Positions 8,466 through 16,867 of a DNA stretch of 64,000 bases are shown in pieces. Position 1 is the stretch's first letter. Every line of letters begins with the position of its first letter. Under the pieces are notes generated by a model. The model was not told the DNA's origin and made no database searches. It saw only the letters and a list, made by a program, of their open reading frames with translations. The DNA comes from Kordia algicida (GTDB lineage Bacteria > Bacteroidota > Bacteroidia > Flavobacteriales > Flavobacteriaceae): the NCBI RefSeq assembly GCF_051013375.1, contig NZ_CP142125.1; one strand, 5' to 3'. A program made the translations under genes and the position numbers.

Positions 8466-9578
8466 TCAAAACTCAAACTTCAACTGTACTGAAATGCTCT
8501 TTTTATCTTCCGTTTTTGAAGGTTTCTTATCTTTCTTATCCGTATTTAAATTGCTCAAAGAAATGCCAAGCAAACGCACAGAATCTTTCAATTTCTCTTG
8601 ATACAATAATTCTTTTGCAGTTTCTAGAATCAAACTCTTATCAGCAATAAAATAGGCAATCGTTTTGCTACGCGTTTGTGTGGTAAAATCACTGTATTTA
8701 ATCTTTAGTGTAACGGTTTTTCCAGAAATTGCATACTTTTTCAAACGTTTTTCCAGTTCGTTGGCAATATTTTCAAGCTTTTCCAACATAAAAATTTCGC
8801 TGGTCAAATTATCAGAAAACGTACGTTCGGCACCAACCGATTTGGCAATTCTATTCGGTTTTACTTCACTTAGATGAATTCCTCTCACAACATTAAAATA
8901 GAACTTTCCTGATTTGCCAAAATGCTCCGTGAGAAAATCAACATCTTTTGTTTTCAAATCTTTTCCAGTAAAAATTCCTAGTTGATACATGCGTTCGGCA
9001 GTTACTTTTCCAACGCCGTAAAACTTTCTAATATCCAACGCTTCCAAAAAATCCAACACTTCTTCTGGTGGCACGGTTTTCTGTCCGTTAGGTTTGTTGT
9101 AATCGCTCGCAACTTTGGCAATGAATTTATTAATGGAAATTCCTGCGGAAGCAGTCAAACCAACATCTTTTAAAATCTTTGCACGAATTTCTTCAGCAAT
9201 CAAAGACGCGCTCGGATTTCCTTTCTTATTCTTTGTGACGTCCAAATACGCTTCATCCAAAGACAACGGTTCTACCAAATCGGTATACTCATAAAAAATT
9301 TTCCGAATTTGGGTAGAAATTTCTTTATACCGATCAAATCGTGGACGCACAAAAATCAACTCAGGACAACGTTTCTTGGCTAAAAATCCGCTCATCGCAC
9401 TGCGCACACCAAACTTTCTAGCTTCATAACTAGCAGCACTCACCACACCACGTTTTGCGCCACCACCAACTGCCAACGGTTTTCCTTTCAACTCAGGATT
9501 ATCTAGCTGTTCTACAGAAGCATAAAACGCATCCATATCTACATGAATAATTTTTCGTAAAGGGAAATCGAAGTCCAT
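8466..9578 (-). CDS. dinB: DNA polymerase IV (Y-family)
   Basis: 370 residues from the ATG at 9578 (a TTG two codons upstream is less likely). Y-family translesion polymerase: catalytic carboxylates D14 and D16 in IIHVDMDAFYASVEQ and D108/E109 in PLSLDEAYLDV, the GGGAKRGVVSAASYEARKFG fingers segment, helix-hairpin-helix region around 190-220 and the little-finger domain after about 240. The C-terminal tail is Lys/Ser rich and ends in VQLKFEF, compatible with a beta-clamp-binding peptide. Monocistronic; followed by the repeat array. Confidence 0.95.
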   Translation of the reverse strand: MDFDFPLRKIIHVDMDAFYASVEQLDNPELKGKPLAVGGGAKRGVVSAASYEARKFGVRSAMSGFLAKKRCPELIFVRPRFDRYKEISTQIRKIFYEYTDLVEPLSLDEAYLDVTKNKKGNPSASLIAEEIRAKILKDVGLTASAGISINKFIAKVASDYNKPNGQKTVPPEEVLDFLEALDIRKFYGVGKVTAERMYQLGIFTGKDLKTKDVDFLTEHFGKSGKFYFNVVRGIHLSEVKPNRIAKSVGAERTFSDNLTSEIFMLEKLENIANELEKRLKKYAISGKTVTLKIKYSDFTTQTRSKTIAYFIADKSLILETAKELLYQEKLKDSVRLLGISLSNLNTDKKDKKPSKTEDKKSISVQLKFEF

Positions 9579-9619
9579 ATTCAAAATTATAATATCTTTA
9601 GCAGTCTATAACAGTATTT

Positions 9620-10096
9620 ATGCAAGAAATAGAACGAAAATTTCTGGTAAACAACTTAAAATTCAAAGAAGAAGCCGTAAGTTCTTTCGAAATTGCGCAA
9701 GGTTTTCTCAATACACATGCCGAACGCACCGTACGAATTCGCATCAAAGGAAACCAAGGATTTCTAACGATCAAAGGAAAATCGAACGAAAGTGGTACAA
9801 GTCGTTTTGAATGGGAAACGGAAATTTCAATAGCAGAAGCTAAACAACTATTGAAACTCTGTGAAAAAGGCATCATTGAAAAAAAACGATATAACATTCC
9901 ATCTGGAAATCATACATTTGAAGTAGACGAATTTTTTGGTGACAACGAAGGACTCATCATCGCGGAAGTAGAATTACAACACGAAAACGAAGCATTCAAC
10001 AAACCTGATTGGCTCGGAAAAGAAGTCACAGGACAAACACCATATTACAACTCACAACTAAGTAAAAAACCTTATAAAACCTGGAATCATGAATAA
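9620..10096 (+). CDS. CYTH-domain protein (triphosphate tunnel metalloenzyme family)
   Basis: 158 residues with the family signature EIERKFLV at 3-10, RVRIRIKG-like basic strand (TVRIRIKGNQGFLTIKG) and alternating acidic strands such as FEWETEI and EVDEFFG that form the metal-binding tunnel. Family members act on inorganic triphosphate, thiamine triphosphate or make cAMP; this short single-domain type is most like the inorganic triphosphatases, but activity is not predictable. It overlaps the next gene by 8 bp, indicating one transcript. Confidence 0.85.
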   Translation: MQEIERKFLVNNLKFKEEAVSSFEIAQGFLNTHAERTVRIRIKGNQGFLTIKGKSNESGTSRFEWETEISIAEAKQLLKLCEKGIIEKKRYNIPSGNHTFEVDEFFGDNEGLIIAEVELQHENEAFNKPDWLGKEVTGQTPYYNSQLSKKPYKTWNHE

Positions 10097-10592
10097 ATAT
10101 TTTTATATCCTATTAATGGCGATCTGCTGTTTTTCATGTGGAAATTCAAATGAAACAAACAAGCAAGAAGATCAAACTGTAACGAAGCAAGAAAAACCTA
10201 AAAAATCACCGCTCGAAATTAAAAAAGAACTCGTTGCCAAAGGTTACAAAATCATCGATTACGTAGATCAAAACACCAAAGACACGGTGTTGATGCAGGA
10301 ATACTTCATGGCTTTTCTAAAAAGAGGGAAAAATCGTTCGCATAGCAAAAAAGAAGCAGACAGTTTGCAACGTTTACACTTAGATCATTTGGGTAAAATG
10401 TACAAACTTGGCTATGCAGATATTTCTGGACCATTTGGCGATTTGGGTGAAATTCGCGGTGTTACCATTTACAACGTTCCTAATATTGAAATGGCAGACA
10501 GTTTGGCAAATGCAGATCCATCGGTAAAAGCGGGACGACTGGAAATTGAAATTCATCCTTGGTGGGCAGCCAAAGGGTTTCCGTTGCGATAA
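10089..10592 (+). CDS. Lipoprotein with YciI-like domain
   Basis: 167 residues. A lipoprotein signal (MNKYFYILLMAICCFSCGN, lipobox FSC with Cys at about 17) is followed by a charged linker and a YciI-like ferredoxin-fold domain: GYADISGPFGDLGEIRGVTI and the C-terminal MADSLANADPSVKAGRLEIE with the HPWW ending. YciI-like domains are small-molecule enzymes or binders of mostly unknown role. It starts inside the 3' end of the CYTH gene. Confidence 0.75.
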   Translation: MNKYFYILLMAICCFSCGNSNETNKQEDQTVTKQEKPKKSPLEIKKELVAKGYKIIDYVDQNTKDTVLMQEYFMAFLKRGKNRSHSKKEADSLQRLHLDHLGKMYKLGYADISGPFGDLGEIRGVTIYNVPNIEMADSLANADPSVKAGRLEIEIHPWWAAKGFPLR

Positions 10593-10664
10593 CACAATCA
10601 AAGATATAAGCATCTTATAAATTACCAAACGAAGAATGCTGAGCGAAGCCGAAGCATACGCAAT

Positions 10665-11552
10665 ATGATAAAAAAACTATGTTTCTATCTCAAAAGAAGC
10701 TTGCAAATATTTCTTTGCATCGTCATCATTTTGCGCTTTACCATCAAAGATATGTTTCATATATCTTCGGTGATTTTTTATGGAACGCCGCTTCCGCTGA
10801 TTGTACTCGGATTGTTAATTTTACTACTATTGGTAAAGGCTTCCGCCAGAAAATACTATGCGATATTCACGTTGGTATTGTTTGGGTTATGGTTGAAAAA
10901 CAGTTACATCAATACAACCATTCAAGATACTTCGGAAGCGCTAGAAGTAGTTGTTTGGAATGCGTACCGAACGGAAAACTTTGAAGACGCATTTGAAGTC
11001 AATGGAAACTTGCCAGATGTCATGGTTTTAGTAGAATGTGATGCGCACGACTATCAAAAAATAAAAGAAAAATACAAAAACTACTACTTTGTCCTCAATG
11101 ACGATTCTATTGGAATATTCTCAAAAACACCACTCAGAATTTACTATGATACCATTGAAAAAATAGGAACTAGAATGGTGCATTTCACAACAAAAAACAT
11201 ACATTTTTATGCGGTAGACATCTCTGCAAACGTTCGTTTTTTTCGAAAACCTGTGCCAAATTACATCGCTTCAAACATAAAAACAGAACAAAAAACAGTC
11301 ATTTTGGGCGACTTTAACATGCCATATGAGTCTCGATTTTTAAAAAATTTCAAAAAAAAATACCAACATGCATTTACGGAAAAAGGCAACGGATTTCGCG
11401 AAACTTGGTTTTGGAACATTCCGCTACTTTCCCTAGATCATATCTGGGTTTCCAAAGATTTAGAAATTCTAAATGTTGAAAAAATTGCCAACTCAAAATC
11501 CGATCATTCCATGCTAAAAATGTATCTCAAAAATGACGTGGAGAAAAAATAA
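10665..11552 (+). CDS. Membrane-anchored endonuclease/exonuclease/phosphatase (EEP) family protein
   Basis: 295 residues. Two or three N-terminal hydrophobic helices (about 10-80) anchor an EEP-fold hydrolase domain. Metal and catalytic motifs are in order: VVWNAYR (Asn), MVLVECDAHD (Glu), VILGDFNMPY (Asp-Asn), LDHIWVSKD and SKSDHSML (Asp-His). Such proteins cleave phosphodiesters in nucleic acids or lipids; with the membrane anchor the active site is likely outside the cytoplasm. Substrate unknown. A copy of an AGCGAAGCCGAAGCA repeat sits just before the start. Confidence 0.82.
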   Translation: MIKKLCFYLKRSLQIFLCIVIILRFTIKDMFHISSVIFYGTPLPLIVLGLLILLLLVKASARKYYAIFTLVLFGLWLKNSYINTTIQDTSEALEVVVWNAYRTENFEDAFEVNGNLPDVMVLVECDAHDYQKIKEKYKNYYFVLNDDSIGIFSKTPLRIYYDTIEKIGTRMVHFTTKNIHFYAVDISANVRFFRKPVPNYIASNIKTEQKTVILGDFNMPYESRFLKNFKKKYQHAFTEKGNGFRETWFWNIPLLSLDHIWVSKDLEILNVEKIANSKSDHSMLKMYLKNDVEKK

Positions 11553-11554
11553 AT

Positions 11555-11586
11555 TTGGAAATTTAAAAAATGATCTTCTATATTTG
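11555..11586 (+). promoter_or_regulatory. Promoter TTG-N21-TATATTTG inside a gene-free region
   Basis: TTG at 11555-11557 and TATATTTG at 11579-11586 are separated by 21 nt, a full match to the Bacteroidetes consensus. The predicted start is near 11593. There is no annotated gene downstream before the terminator at 11744, which points to a small RNA or small-peptide gene. Confidence 0.6.
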
Positions 11587-11592
11587 CAACCA

Positions 11593-11778
11593 TCAAAACG
11601 TGACAAAACAAAAAACAAATTAGTAACAAAAACAAAAAAGTGCAAAACGTAAAATTTACATATCGAAAAGGTGCCGGAAACATTCCGACATACGACTTTG
11701 GTTTTACCAGTTGTATCTTTAAATAATATAGATATCACATCATAAAAACCCGAGTCATAAAAAGCTCGGGTTTTTTTA
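11593..11778 (+). ncRNA. Candidate small RNA or small-peptide transcript
   Basis: A consensus promoter ends at 11586 and a strong terminator lies at 11744-11778, which defines a transcript of about 185 nt with no ATG. The first half is A-rich and unstructured. The only reading frame of note is a 28-codon GTG frame at 11640-11726 (begins MQNVKFTYRKGAG). I do not recognise a known RNA family. Its position, upstream and on the same strand as the PcfJ-RtcB-PrfH genes, is suggestive but proves nothing. Confidence 0.3.
11744..11778 (+). terminator. Rho-independent terminator of the small transcript
   Basis: AAACCCGAG (11746-11754) pairs with CTCGGGTTT (11765-11773), followed by a T run to 11777. 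The loop is A-rich. Confidence 0.8.
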
Positions 11779-11907
11779 TGCATTATTTTCAAAATATGGT
11801 CAAAACAGTATCAAGACATATCGCAACAAACACTGCAAACATGCAGGGAATGTTCATTTTAGAACCAAACTATTCTTTGGAATAAAGAATACATATACAA
11901 CAGTATC

Positions 11908-11946
11908 AAAGCTCGGTTCTACGTAAGAATCGGGCTTTTCTGTTTT
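11908..11946 (+). terminator. Second hairpin with T-rich tail
   Basis: AAGCTCGGTTCT (11909-11920) pairs with AGAATCGGGCTT (about 11926-11937, two G-U pairs) around a 5-nt loop, followed by TTCTGTTTT. It could end a second short transcript between 11780 and 11940, where a 14-codon ATG frame (11840-11884) is the only visible ORF. No promoter of the TAnnTTTG type was found for it. Confidence 0.55.
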
Positions 11947-12356
11947 AGTGAAGCTCAGTTTTGAGAAGTCTGAAAGACGCACACAAAGCTGTAAGTTGAA
12001 CTAATCCCAATGAAAATTGGGATCTTAAATTATGAATTTGAATTAATTATTTGTCATTTCGAGCGCAGTCGAGAAACCTTTAAAACCTAAATTTTTTTAA
12101 GAAATCTTAAAATGCTCAATTTGATACTTTGGTCAAGAAAAAGTAATAAAAATAACACAACAAAAACCTAGAAATCGTGTAGCGACACAAAACGAAAAAA
12201 GATGAATTTAATCAAACAAATGGAACGACTGTAAACTCGGGAGTGTGTTTTCAGTACCAACAAAAAAGAATTTTTAACGCATAAAAAAACAAACATGCAA
12301 CAGCAAACACAAGTATTCAAATTTTTTACTGAAAACAACATTCAAAAGAGACAGTC
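11947..12356. other. Gene-free leader region upstream of the PcfJ-like gene
   Basis: About 400 bp without a convincing gene. It holds a small palindrome (AATCCCAATGAAAATTGGGAT, 12003-12022), a half-copy of the dispersed repeat (TCATTTCGAGCGCAGTCGAG, 12054-12073), a small hairpin GTGTAGCGACAC and an ATG frame of 37 codons at 12295-12408 that overlaps the PcfJ start in another frame. The last is probably leader sequence. I see no clear consensus promoter. Confidence 0.4.
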
Positions 12357-13664
12357 ATGGAAACATCACAAATACATCGAAAGCATAAATCGAAGTCCAG
12401 AAGATTAAAAGAAAAACTCGCCGAAAAGGCAAAAGAAGCAGCATTACAAGAAAGCTTACAAAGACATAACAAAGCTAAAAAAGTACTGTTTCCGGCATTA
12501 ATAGAAAAGATTTTTGAAGGGAAAGAACGCGCAAATTATGAACATGGTTCGTTAGCATATATATTACAAAATCACTTCAATTCGCTCAACAAAAAAAAGC
12601 AATCACGCAGACGTGAAGCTTTCCGAGAAATACTATTGCACTTGTACAAAAAACGTTGTACAAAACTATTGCGAAACGAAGAACACTTACGTTCCATTTA
12701 CGAAATAGCTTGGTTTGGTGGAAACTATGTAAAAGACGTAACAACTTGGAAGCGAAAAAGTCACAATGCCGAAAAACAGCTCAAAGATTTGGTAAAACAC
12801 TGCTTTGCAAAATATGAAGTGCCAGCGTTTATGTACGAAGCTTGGTTTGACATCAATCGTAAATACATGTCATGGTTTATTGACTTAGGTAGAGGACAAA
12901 GTGTAAAAACACTATCAAAAGTTCCTGTTCGGCTAACCAAAAAAGGAGCACATCAATTCTTGCAAGCACCTGCAAATTATACCATCGAAATGGCATTGCG
13001 TAGAGCGCAAGCGTTAGCCTTTGGAAATGATGAATTACTAGCAGAACGCATTGCATGTACAGCATTAAGCCGAAACGGATTTCAACACGAGTCTTTTTGG
13101 GAAACAGTCATTCAGTTCTTTATGAAGCAAACCATGTTGGATTTTAACAAAATGACTGAAATCATCGATTATTTAAGTCACTGTATCCGACAAAATGCAG
13201 CGTATTCCATCAAAGGAAGAACCATTACATCACTCACAAGACAATCGGACGAATGGCACACTGAACAAGCAATTCACAGGGCAAGTATGGTGGAAGTATT
13301 CACATGGAAACCAACACTAAACAGTTCGTACGTAATCGTAAATCGAAGTGAAAAAGATGTAAAAAAATATCGATTATTCGAGTTGTGTTCCTCCAAAGAA
13401 CTCATTGCTGAAGGACGAAAAATGAATCACTGTGTAGCTTCATACGCACGTTCATGTTGTGTAAAAGTCACCAGCATTTATTCATTGCGATGCACAAGTT
13501 TTTCAAAAGGACACGAAACATTAGCTACGATCGAAATGGACATTCGATCACAAACAATAGTGCAAGCAAAAGCACGATTTAACAAGCCAATTTCAGCAGT
13601 TGCCAAAAAAATTATGAAAGATTGGGCAGCACATCACGATCTCAAAATCGGGAAATGGCTTTAA
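12357..13664 (+). CDS. PcfJ-like protein, first gene of the RNA-repair locus
   Basis: 435 residues, no signal peptide or membrane helix. A strongly basic, Lys/Arg-rich start (residues 8-45, likely coiled coil) is followed by a helical region and a C-terminal PcfJ-like domain (about 340-425) with the conserved GRKMNHCVASYA, a Cys-rich stretch (C359, C367, C368, C379) and LATIEMDI...IVQAKARFN. PcfJ was first named from conjugative plasmids; its biochemical role is not established. Here it lies 10 bp before rtcB on the same strand, without any conjugation gene nearby, so it is best read as a component of the RtcB/PrfH unit. The basic N-terminus would suit RNA binding. Confidence 0.75.
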   Translation: METSQIHRKHKSKSRRLKEKLAEKAKEAALQESLQRHNKAKKVLFPALIEKIFEGKERANYEHGSLAYILQNHFNSLNKKKQSRRREAFREILLHLYKKRCTKLLRNEEHLRSIYEIAWFGGNYVKDVTTWKRKSHNAEKQLKDLVKHCFAKYEVPAFMYEAWFDINRKYMSWFIDLGRGQSVKTLSKVPVRLTKKGAHQFLQAPANYTIEMALRRAQALAFGNDELLAERIACTALSRNGFQHESFWETVIQFFMKQTMLDFNKMTEIIDYLSHCIRQNAAYSIKGRTITSLTRQSDEWHTEQAIHRASMVEVFTWKPTLNSSYVIVNRSEKDVKKYRLFELCSSKELIAEGRKMNHCVASYARSCCVKVTSIYSLRCTSFSKGHETLATIEMDIRSQTIVQAKARFNKPISAVAKKIMKDWAAHHDLKIGKWL

Positions 13665-13674
13665 AATTTAGGTT

Positions 13675-15072
13675 ATGGCAAAATTAAAATTACGAGGTAA
13701 AGACCTCATAGAAATAGGATATCCACAAACAGGAAAAGTCATCAGTATTGCTATGGAAGTAATGCTGCGAAACTTTAAGCGTGAACGGAAAGACAAAGTT
13801 ATACAACGCTTAAAAACCATCCTTAAAGATCCTGAAAAATATTTGGGAGATGGAGTTGTTGGCAGAATCGCCGAAGAACTCACAACTCCCGTACAAGTGG
13901 AAGGAAAACAATTAGAAACAAAACGTGCGCCGTTTACCATATTTGGCGAAAACGGAATTGCCGAAGAAGCAAAACATCAACTGTACACGGCGTTAAAATT
14001 ACCAATTGCAAAAGCAGGTGCATTAATGCCTGACGGACATGCAGGTTACGGTTTGCCAATTGGTGGCGTATTAGCCGCAAAAAACGCCGTAATTCCGTAT
14101 GGAGTTGGTGTAGACATTGGTTGCAGAATGTGTTTATCCATCTATGACATTCCAATTTCATACTTGGAAGGTCACAAAGACAAATATGTAAACATGTTGC
14201 AAGAACATACCAAATTTGGAGGTTTTGAAACACACAAACGTATCAACGATCATGAAATCTTTGAGCGTTCAGAATTCAAAGAAATTCCAACGGTAAAAAA
14301 ACTGTTCAAAAAAGCATATACGCAACTTGGTTCTTCAGGAGGTGGAAATCACTTTGTAGAATTTGGAATCGTAGATGTTTCTGATGAACACAACGAATTC
14401 AACGTTCCTGTCGGGAAATATTTGGGAATTCTGTCACATAGTGGATCGCGTGGTTTGGGCGCAAACATTGCAAAACATTACACAAAATTAGCAATCAAGC
14501 AAACGCCGTTACCTGGAGAAGCGAAAAACCTAGCGTGGCTCGATCTCAATACGCACGACGGACAAGAATATTGGCTAGCAATGAATCTTGCAGGAGATTA
14601 CGCTTCGGCGTGTCATCACGACATTCACAAGCGTTTAGGAAAGGCGTTAGGTGCAAGACCGTTAGCAATGGTTGAAAATCATCACAATTTTGCTTGGAAA
14701 GAAATCGTCAATGGAGAAGAACTCATTATACACCGAAAAGGAGCAACACCAGCGCAAAAAGGTGTCTTAGGAATCATTCCAGGATCCATGACAGCACCAG
14801 GATTCATCGTTCGTGGAACGGGAAACAAACATTCGTTGCAATCGGCTTCTCACGGAGCAGGACGACAATTATCAAGGCGAAAAGCCAAGCAAACCATCAC
14901 GCAAAGTGACATCAAAAAACAATTAAAAGACCATGGAGTTACTTTAATTGGTGGCGGAATTGACGAAGCGCCAATGGCATACAAAAATATTCATCATGTC
15001 ATGGGCAATCAAACCGAATTGGTAGAAGTTGTAGGAAGTTTTACACCAAAAATTGTTCGTATGGATCGCTAA
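13675..15072 (+). CDS. rtcB: RNA-splicing ligase RtcB
   Basis: 465 residues, typical of RtcB. It joins RNA 2',3'-cyclic phosphate (or 3'-phosphate) ends to 5'-OH ends using GTP and Mn2+. Metal ligands and catalytic residues are visible: PYGVGVDIGCRM (D147, C150), GSSGGGNHFVEFG (N225, H226), LSHSGSRGLG (H255), VENHHNFAW (H336 or H337), and the guanylylated His in ASHGAGRQLSRR (H393). The PrfH gene downstream identifies it as the PrfH-associated kind (RtcB2), for which repair of 16S rRNA cut in the decoding centre has been shown in other bacteria. No archease or RtcA is adjacent. Confidence 0.95.
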   Translation: MAKLKLRGKDLIEIGYPQTGKVISIAMEVMLRNFKRERKDKVIQRLKTILKDPEKYLGDGVVGRIAEELTTPVQVEGKQLETKRAPFTIFGENGIAEEAKHQLYTALKLPIAKAGALMPDGHAGYGLPIGGVLAAKNAVIPYGVGVDIGCRMCLSIYDIPISYLEGHKDKYVNMLQEHTKFGGFETHKRINDHEIFERSEFKEIPTVKKLFKKAYTQLGSSGGGNHFVEFGIVDVSDEHNEFNVPVGKYLGILSHSGSRGLGANIAKHYTKLAIKQTPLPGEAKNLAWLDLNTHDGQEYWLAMNLAGDYASACHHDIHKRLGKALGARPLAMVENHHNFAWKEIVNGEELIIHRKGATPAQKGVLGIIPGSMTAPGFIVRGTGNKHSLQSASHGAGRQLSRRKAKQTITQSDIKKQLKDHGVTLIGGGIDEAPMAYKNIHHVMGNQTELVEVVGSFTPKIVRMDR

Positions 15073-15081
15073 ATACTTTTT

Positions 15082-15107
15082 GTCATTCCTGCGTAGGCAG
15101 GAATCCA
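15082..15107. repeat. Small hairpin repeat after rtcB
   Basis: GTCATTCCTGCGTAGGCAGGAATCC forms an ATTCCTGC/GCAGGAAT hairpin 10 bp after the rtcB stop; a related hairpin is at 8379-8398. It lacks a T run, so it is a repeat rather than a clear terminator, though it could protect the mRNA 3' end. Confidence 0.6.
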
Positions 15108-15125
15108 AAAGAAACTGAAATACAA

Positions 15126-15232
15126 ATTGCATCAGGGCATTTCCTCCAAGAAAATTGGAGGTCAGGCTGTCGCTACTCGCTCTCCCAAATTTATTGGGAG
15201 GAGCTCAGACATGCCGCTCCATCCTTAATGCA
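15126..15232. repeat. Imperfect palindrome with nested hairpins
   Basis: Outer arms ATTGCATCAGG (left) and the complement of ATTGCATTAAGG (right) enclose two smaller inverted repeats (CCTCCAAGAAAATTGGAGG and CTCCCAAATTTATTGGGAG). The core GGTCAGGCTGTCGCTACTCG is richer in G+C than the surroundings. Non-coding; looks like a decayed mobile palindromic element. Confidence 0.55.
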
Positions 15233-15392
15233 ATATCAAAGATCACTTTAGTTTTATTCAGTAACATTATGCTGAGCAAAGCCGAAGCAGAGTTGCGTCT
15301 TCACAAAAATATCAGGGAAATCAAGGTTCTCTTGGTTTCTTTGGTATTCTAAAAAGAAGGTGTAAAAGAAATGAAACTAAATAAAATATAAA

Positions 15393-15530
15393 CGTCACTT
15401 CGAGTGATTTTTCGAAATATAATGAAGAAAAATTGTATCGAGAAGTACTTAGAAATTCAAAATGTAAAATATGATACTTCAAAGTAGTTCTCGATACACC
15501 AAATCACAGATTTGCCACTCGAACTGACGT
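15393..15530. repeat. Long imperfect palindrome, CGTCACTTCGAG family
   Basis: Ends are CGTCACTTCGAGTG (left) and CACTCGAACTGACG (right); the inner pair is TATCGAGAAGTACTT and AGTAGTTCTCGATACA. Same family as 8171-8293 but about 138 bp long. Confidence 0.75.
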
Positions 15531-15546
15531 AAAGAAATCTAAAAAT

Positions 15547-15620
15547 CGTCATAGCGAATGAAATGAAGCTATCTGCTACTATATAAACAGATTACTTCGT
15601 CGTTTTCTCCTCGTAATGAC
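15547..15620. repeat. CGTCATAGCGAATGAAATGAAG palindromic repeat, copy 1
   Basis: Left arm CGTCATAGCGAATGAAATGA...ATCTG and right arm CAGATTACTTCGTCGTTTTC...AATGAC are inverted copies. A second copy lies at 17446-17510, so the TPR-prfH-nucleotidyltransferase trio (15636-17416) is framed by two copies of one repeat family. Confidence 0.7.
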
Positions 15621-15635
15621 AAAAAAACAACAAAA

Positions 15636-16190
15636 ATGGCAACATATACAAACGACATATTATTCATTCAAGCATTAGACAGCTATTCGTATGACTTAGA
15701 ACAATGTATCGAAAAACTACAATATGTTTTAGGAGGAAACGATCATGCAGGAGCGAGTAACTTAATGGGAAGAATTTATCATGAACAATTACACGATTAC
15801 AAAAATGCATGCGAATACTATCACCGAGCATTGTGTATAGATCACGAATATGTAGAAACCTATTACTACTATCCGTTCTTACTAATTGACGTTTGCGACT
15901 ATGCAGAAGCAGAACACGTATTGGAAGTTGGATTCTCATTAGTACAAACTGACAAAGCACGTTTGCACTACATAAAGGCAATTCTTTTAGAGAAAAAAGA
16001 ACAGTTTAAAGAAGCAAAGAAGTGCTTGAAAAAGTCAAAACACGTATCATTAAACAACGATCACAGATACTTTATTGACAATCAATTAAAACGTGTAAAT
16101 GAAAAATTGAAGGTAATAAAGAAGTTAAAAAAGAAAGAAGAATTAAAAAAAATTAGAGCTAACACGAAATTCAATTCAATGTTAGACTGA
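15636..16190 (+). CDS. TPR-repeat protein in the RtcB/PrfH locus
   Basis: 184 residues, soluble. It is built of helical pairs of the tetratricopeptide type, clearest at about 45-75 (NLMGRIYHEQLHDYKNACEY then ALCIDHEYVE) and 100-140 (ARLHYIKAILLEKKEQFKEA), and ends in a very basic helix of about 35 residues rich in KKLKKKEELKK. TPR proteins are interaction platforms; the basic tail could bind RNA or ribosomes. It sits 563 bp after rtcB and 73 bp before prfH on the same strand. No specific function can be assigned. Confidence 0.7.
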   Translation: MATYTNDILFIQALDSYSYDLEQCIEKLQYVLGGNDHAGASNLMGRIYHEQLHDYKNACEYYHRALCIDHEYVETYYYYPFLLIDVCDYAEAEHVLEVGFSLVQTDKARLHYIKAILLEKKEQFKEAKKCLKKSKHVSLNNDHRYFIDNQLKRVNEKLKVIKKLKKKEELKKIRANTKFNSMLD

Positions 16191-16263
16191 TATGATTTAT
16201 GGTTAGGATTCCAAACTCTTGATTCGTTAATCAAACTCATATCAAAATAAAAATATAGAAATT

Positions 16264-16860
16264 ATGGACAATCAATTTTGGGTACAAATTTCCTCAGGTT
16301 CAGGACCTGAAGAATGCTGTCTCGCCGTAAAATACTTAACAGAAAAGCTATCACGATTACCAAATTATACATTCAATGTCATCGAATTGGTTGCTACAAA
16401 ATACCAAAACTACAAATCAGTTTGGTTGCGTGCCACAGGCGATTCGGCAGAGTTTAAAAATCATTGGCAAGGAAGTATTCAATTTATTTTCAGAAGTCCG
16501 TATCGCGCACATCATCAGCGTAAAAACTGGTTTGTTGATGTAAAAGTATACGTGATGCCAACACAAATTTCATGGTCTCCAAAAGAGATTCAAGTGAAAA
16601 CGGCACGAAGTTCTGGAGCTGGCGGACAACATGTAAATAAAGTAGAAACTGCTGTAAGTATGATACACATTCCAACAGGAATCACTGTGCAAGCAAGCGA
16701 AGAACGCTCGCAATTTTTAAACAAAAAACTAGCATTTGCACGATTAGATATTGCAATAAAAGCACAAAATCAAAAGCAACAAAACGCGATCGAAAAGCAA
16801 AAGTGGATGCAACACAAACAGTTGCAATTAGGAAATCCGGTGCAAGTTTTTAAAAAATAA
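16264..16860 (+). CDS. prfH: Peptide chain release factor-like protein PrfH
   Basis: 198 residues. It contains the RF-1-like peptidyl-tRNA hydrolysis domain with the GGQ loop: RSSGAGGQHVNKVETAV, GGQ at 120-122. It lacks the codon-reading domain of RF1/RF2; instead it has about 105 residues that are typical of the PrfH group. In studied bacteria PrfH releases peptides from ribosomes whose 16S rRNA decoding centre has been cut, after which RtcB reseals the RNA. The nucleotidyltransferase begins 7 bp downstream. Starts at the ATG at 16264; no frame damage. Confidence 0.93.
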   Translation: MDNQFWVQISSGSGPEECCLAVKYLTEKLSRLPNYTFNVIELVATKYQNYKSVWLRATGDSAEFKNHWQGSIQFIFRSPYRAHHQRKNWFVDVKVYVMPTQISWSPKEIQVKTARSSGAGGQHVNKVETAVSMIHIPTGITVQASEERSQFLNKKLAFARLDIAIKAQNQKQQNAIEKQKWMQHKQLQLGNPVQVFKK

Positions 16861-16867
16861 TACCATT

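Noticed and set aside
11593..11778. 6S RNA or other named housekeeping RNA
   Set aside because: The first half is A-rich and unstructured, and no long closing stem of the 6S kind is visible.
16264..16860. Fragment of prfA or prfB
   Set aside because: The N-terminal 100 residues are not remnants of the codon-recognition domain, the frame is intact, and the rtcB partner is present.
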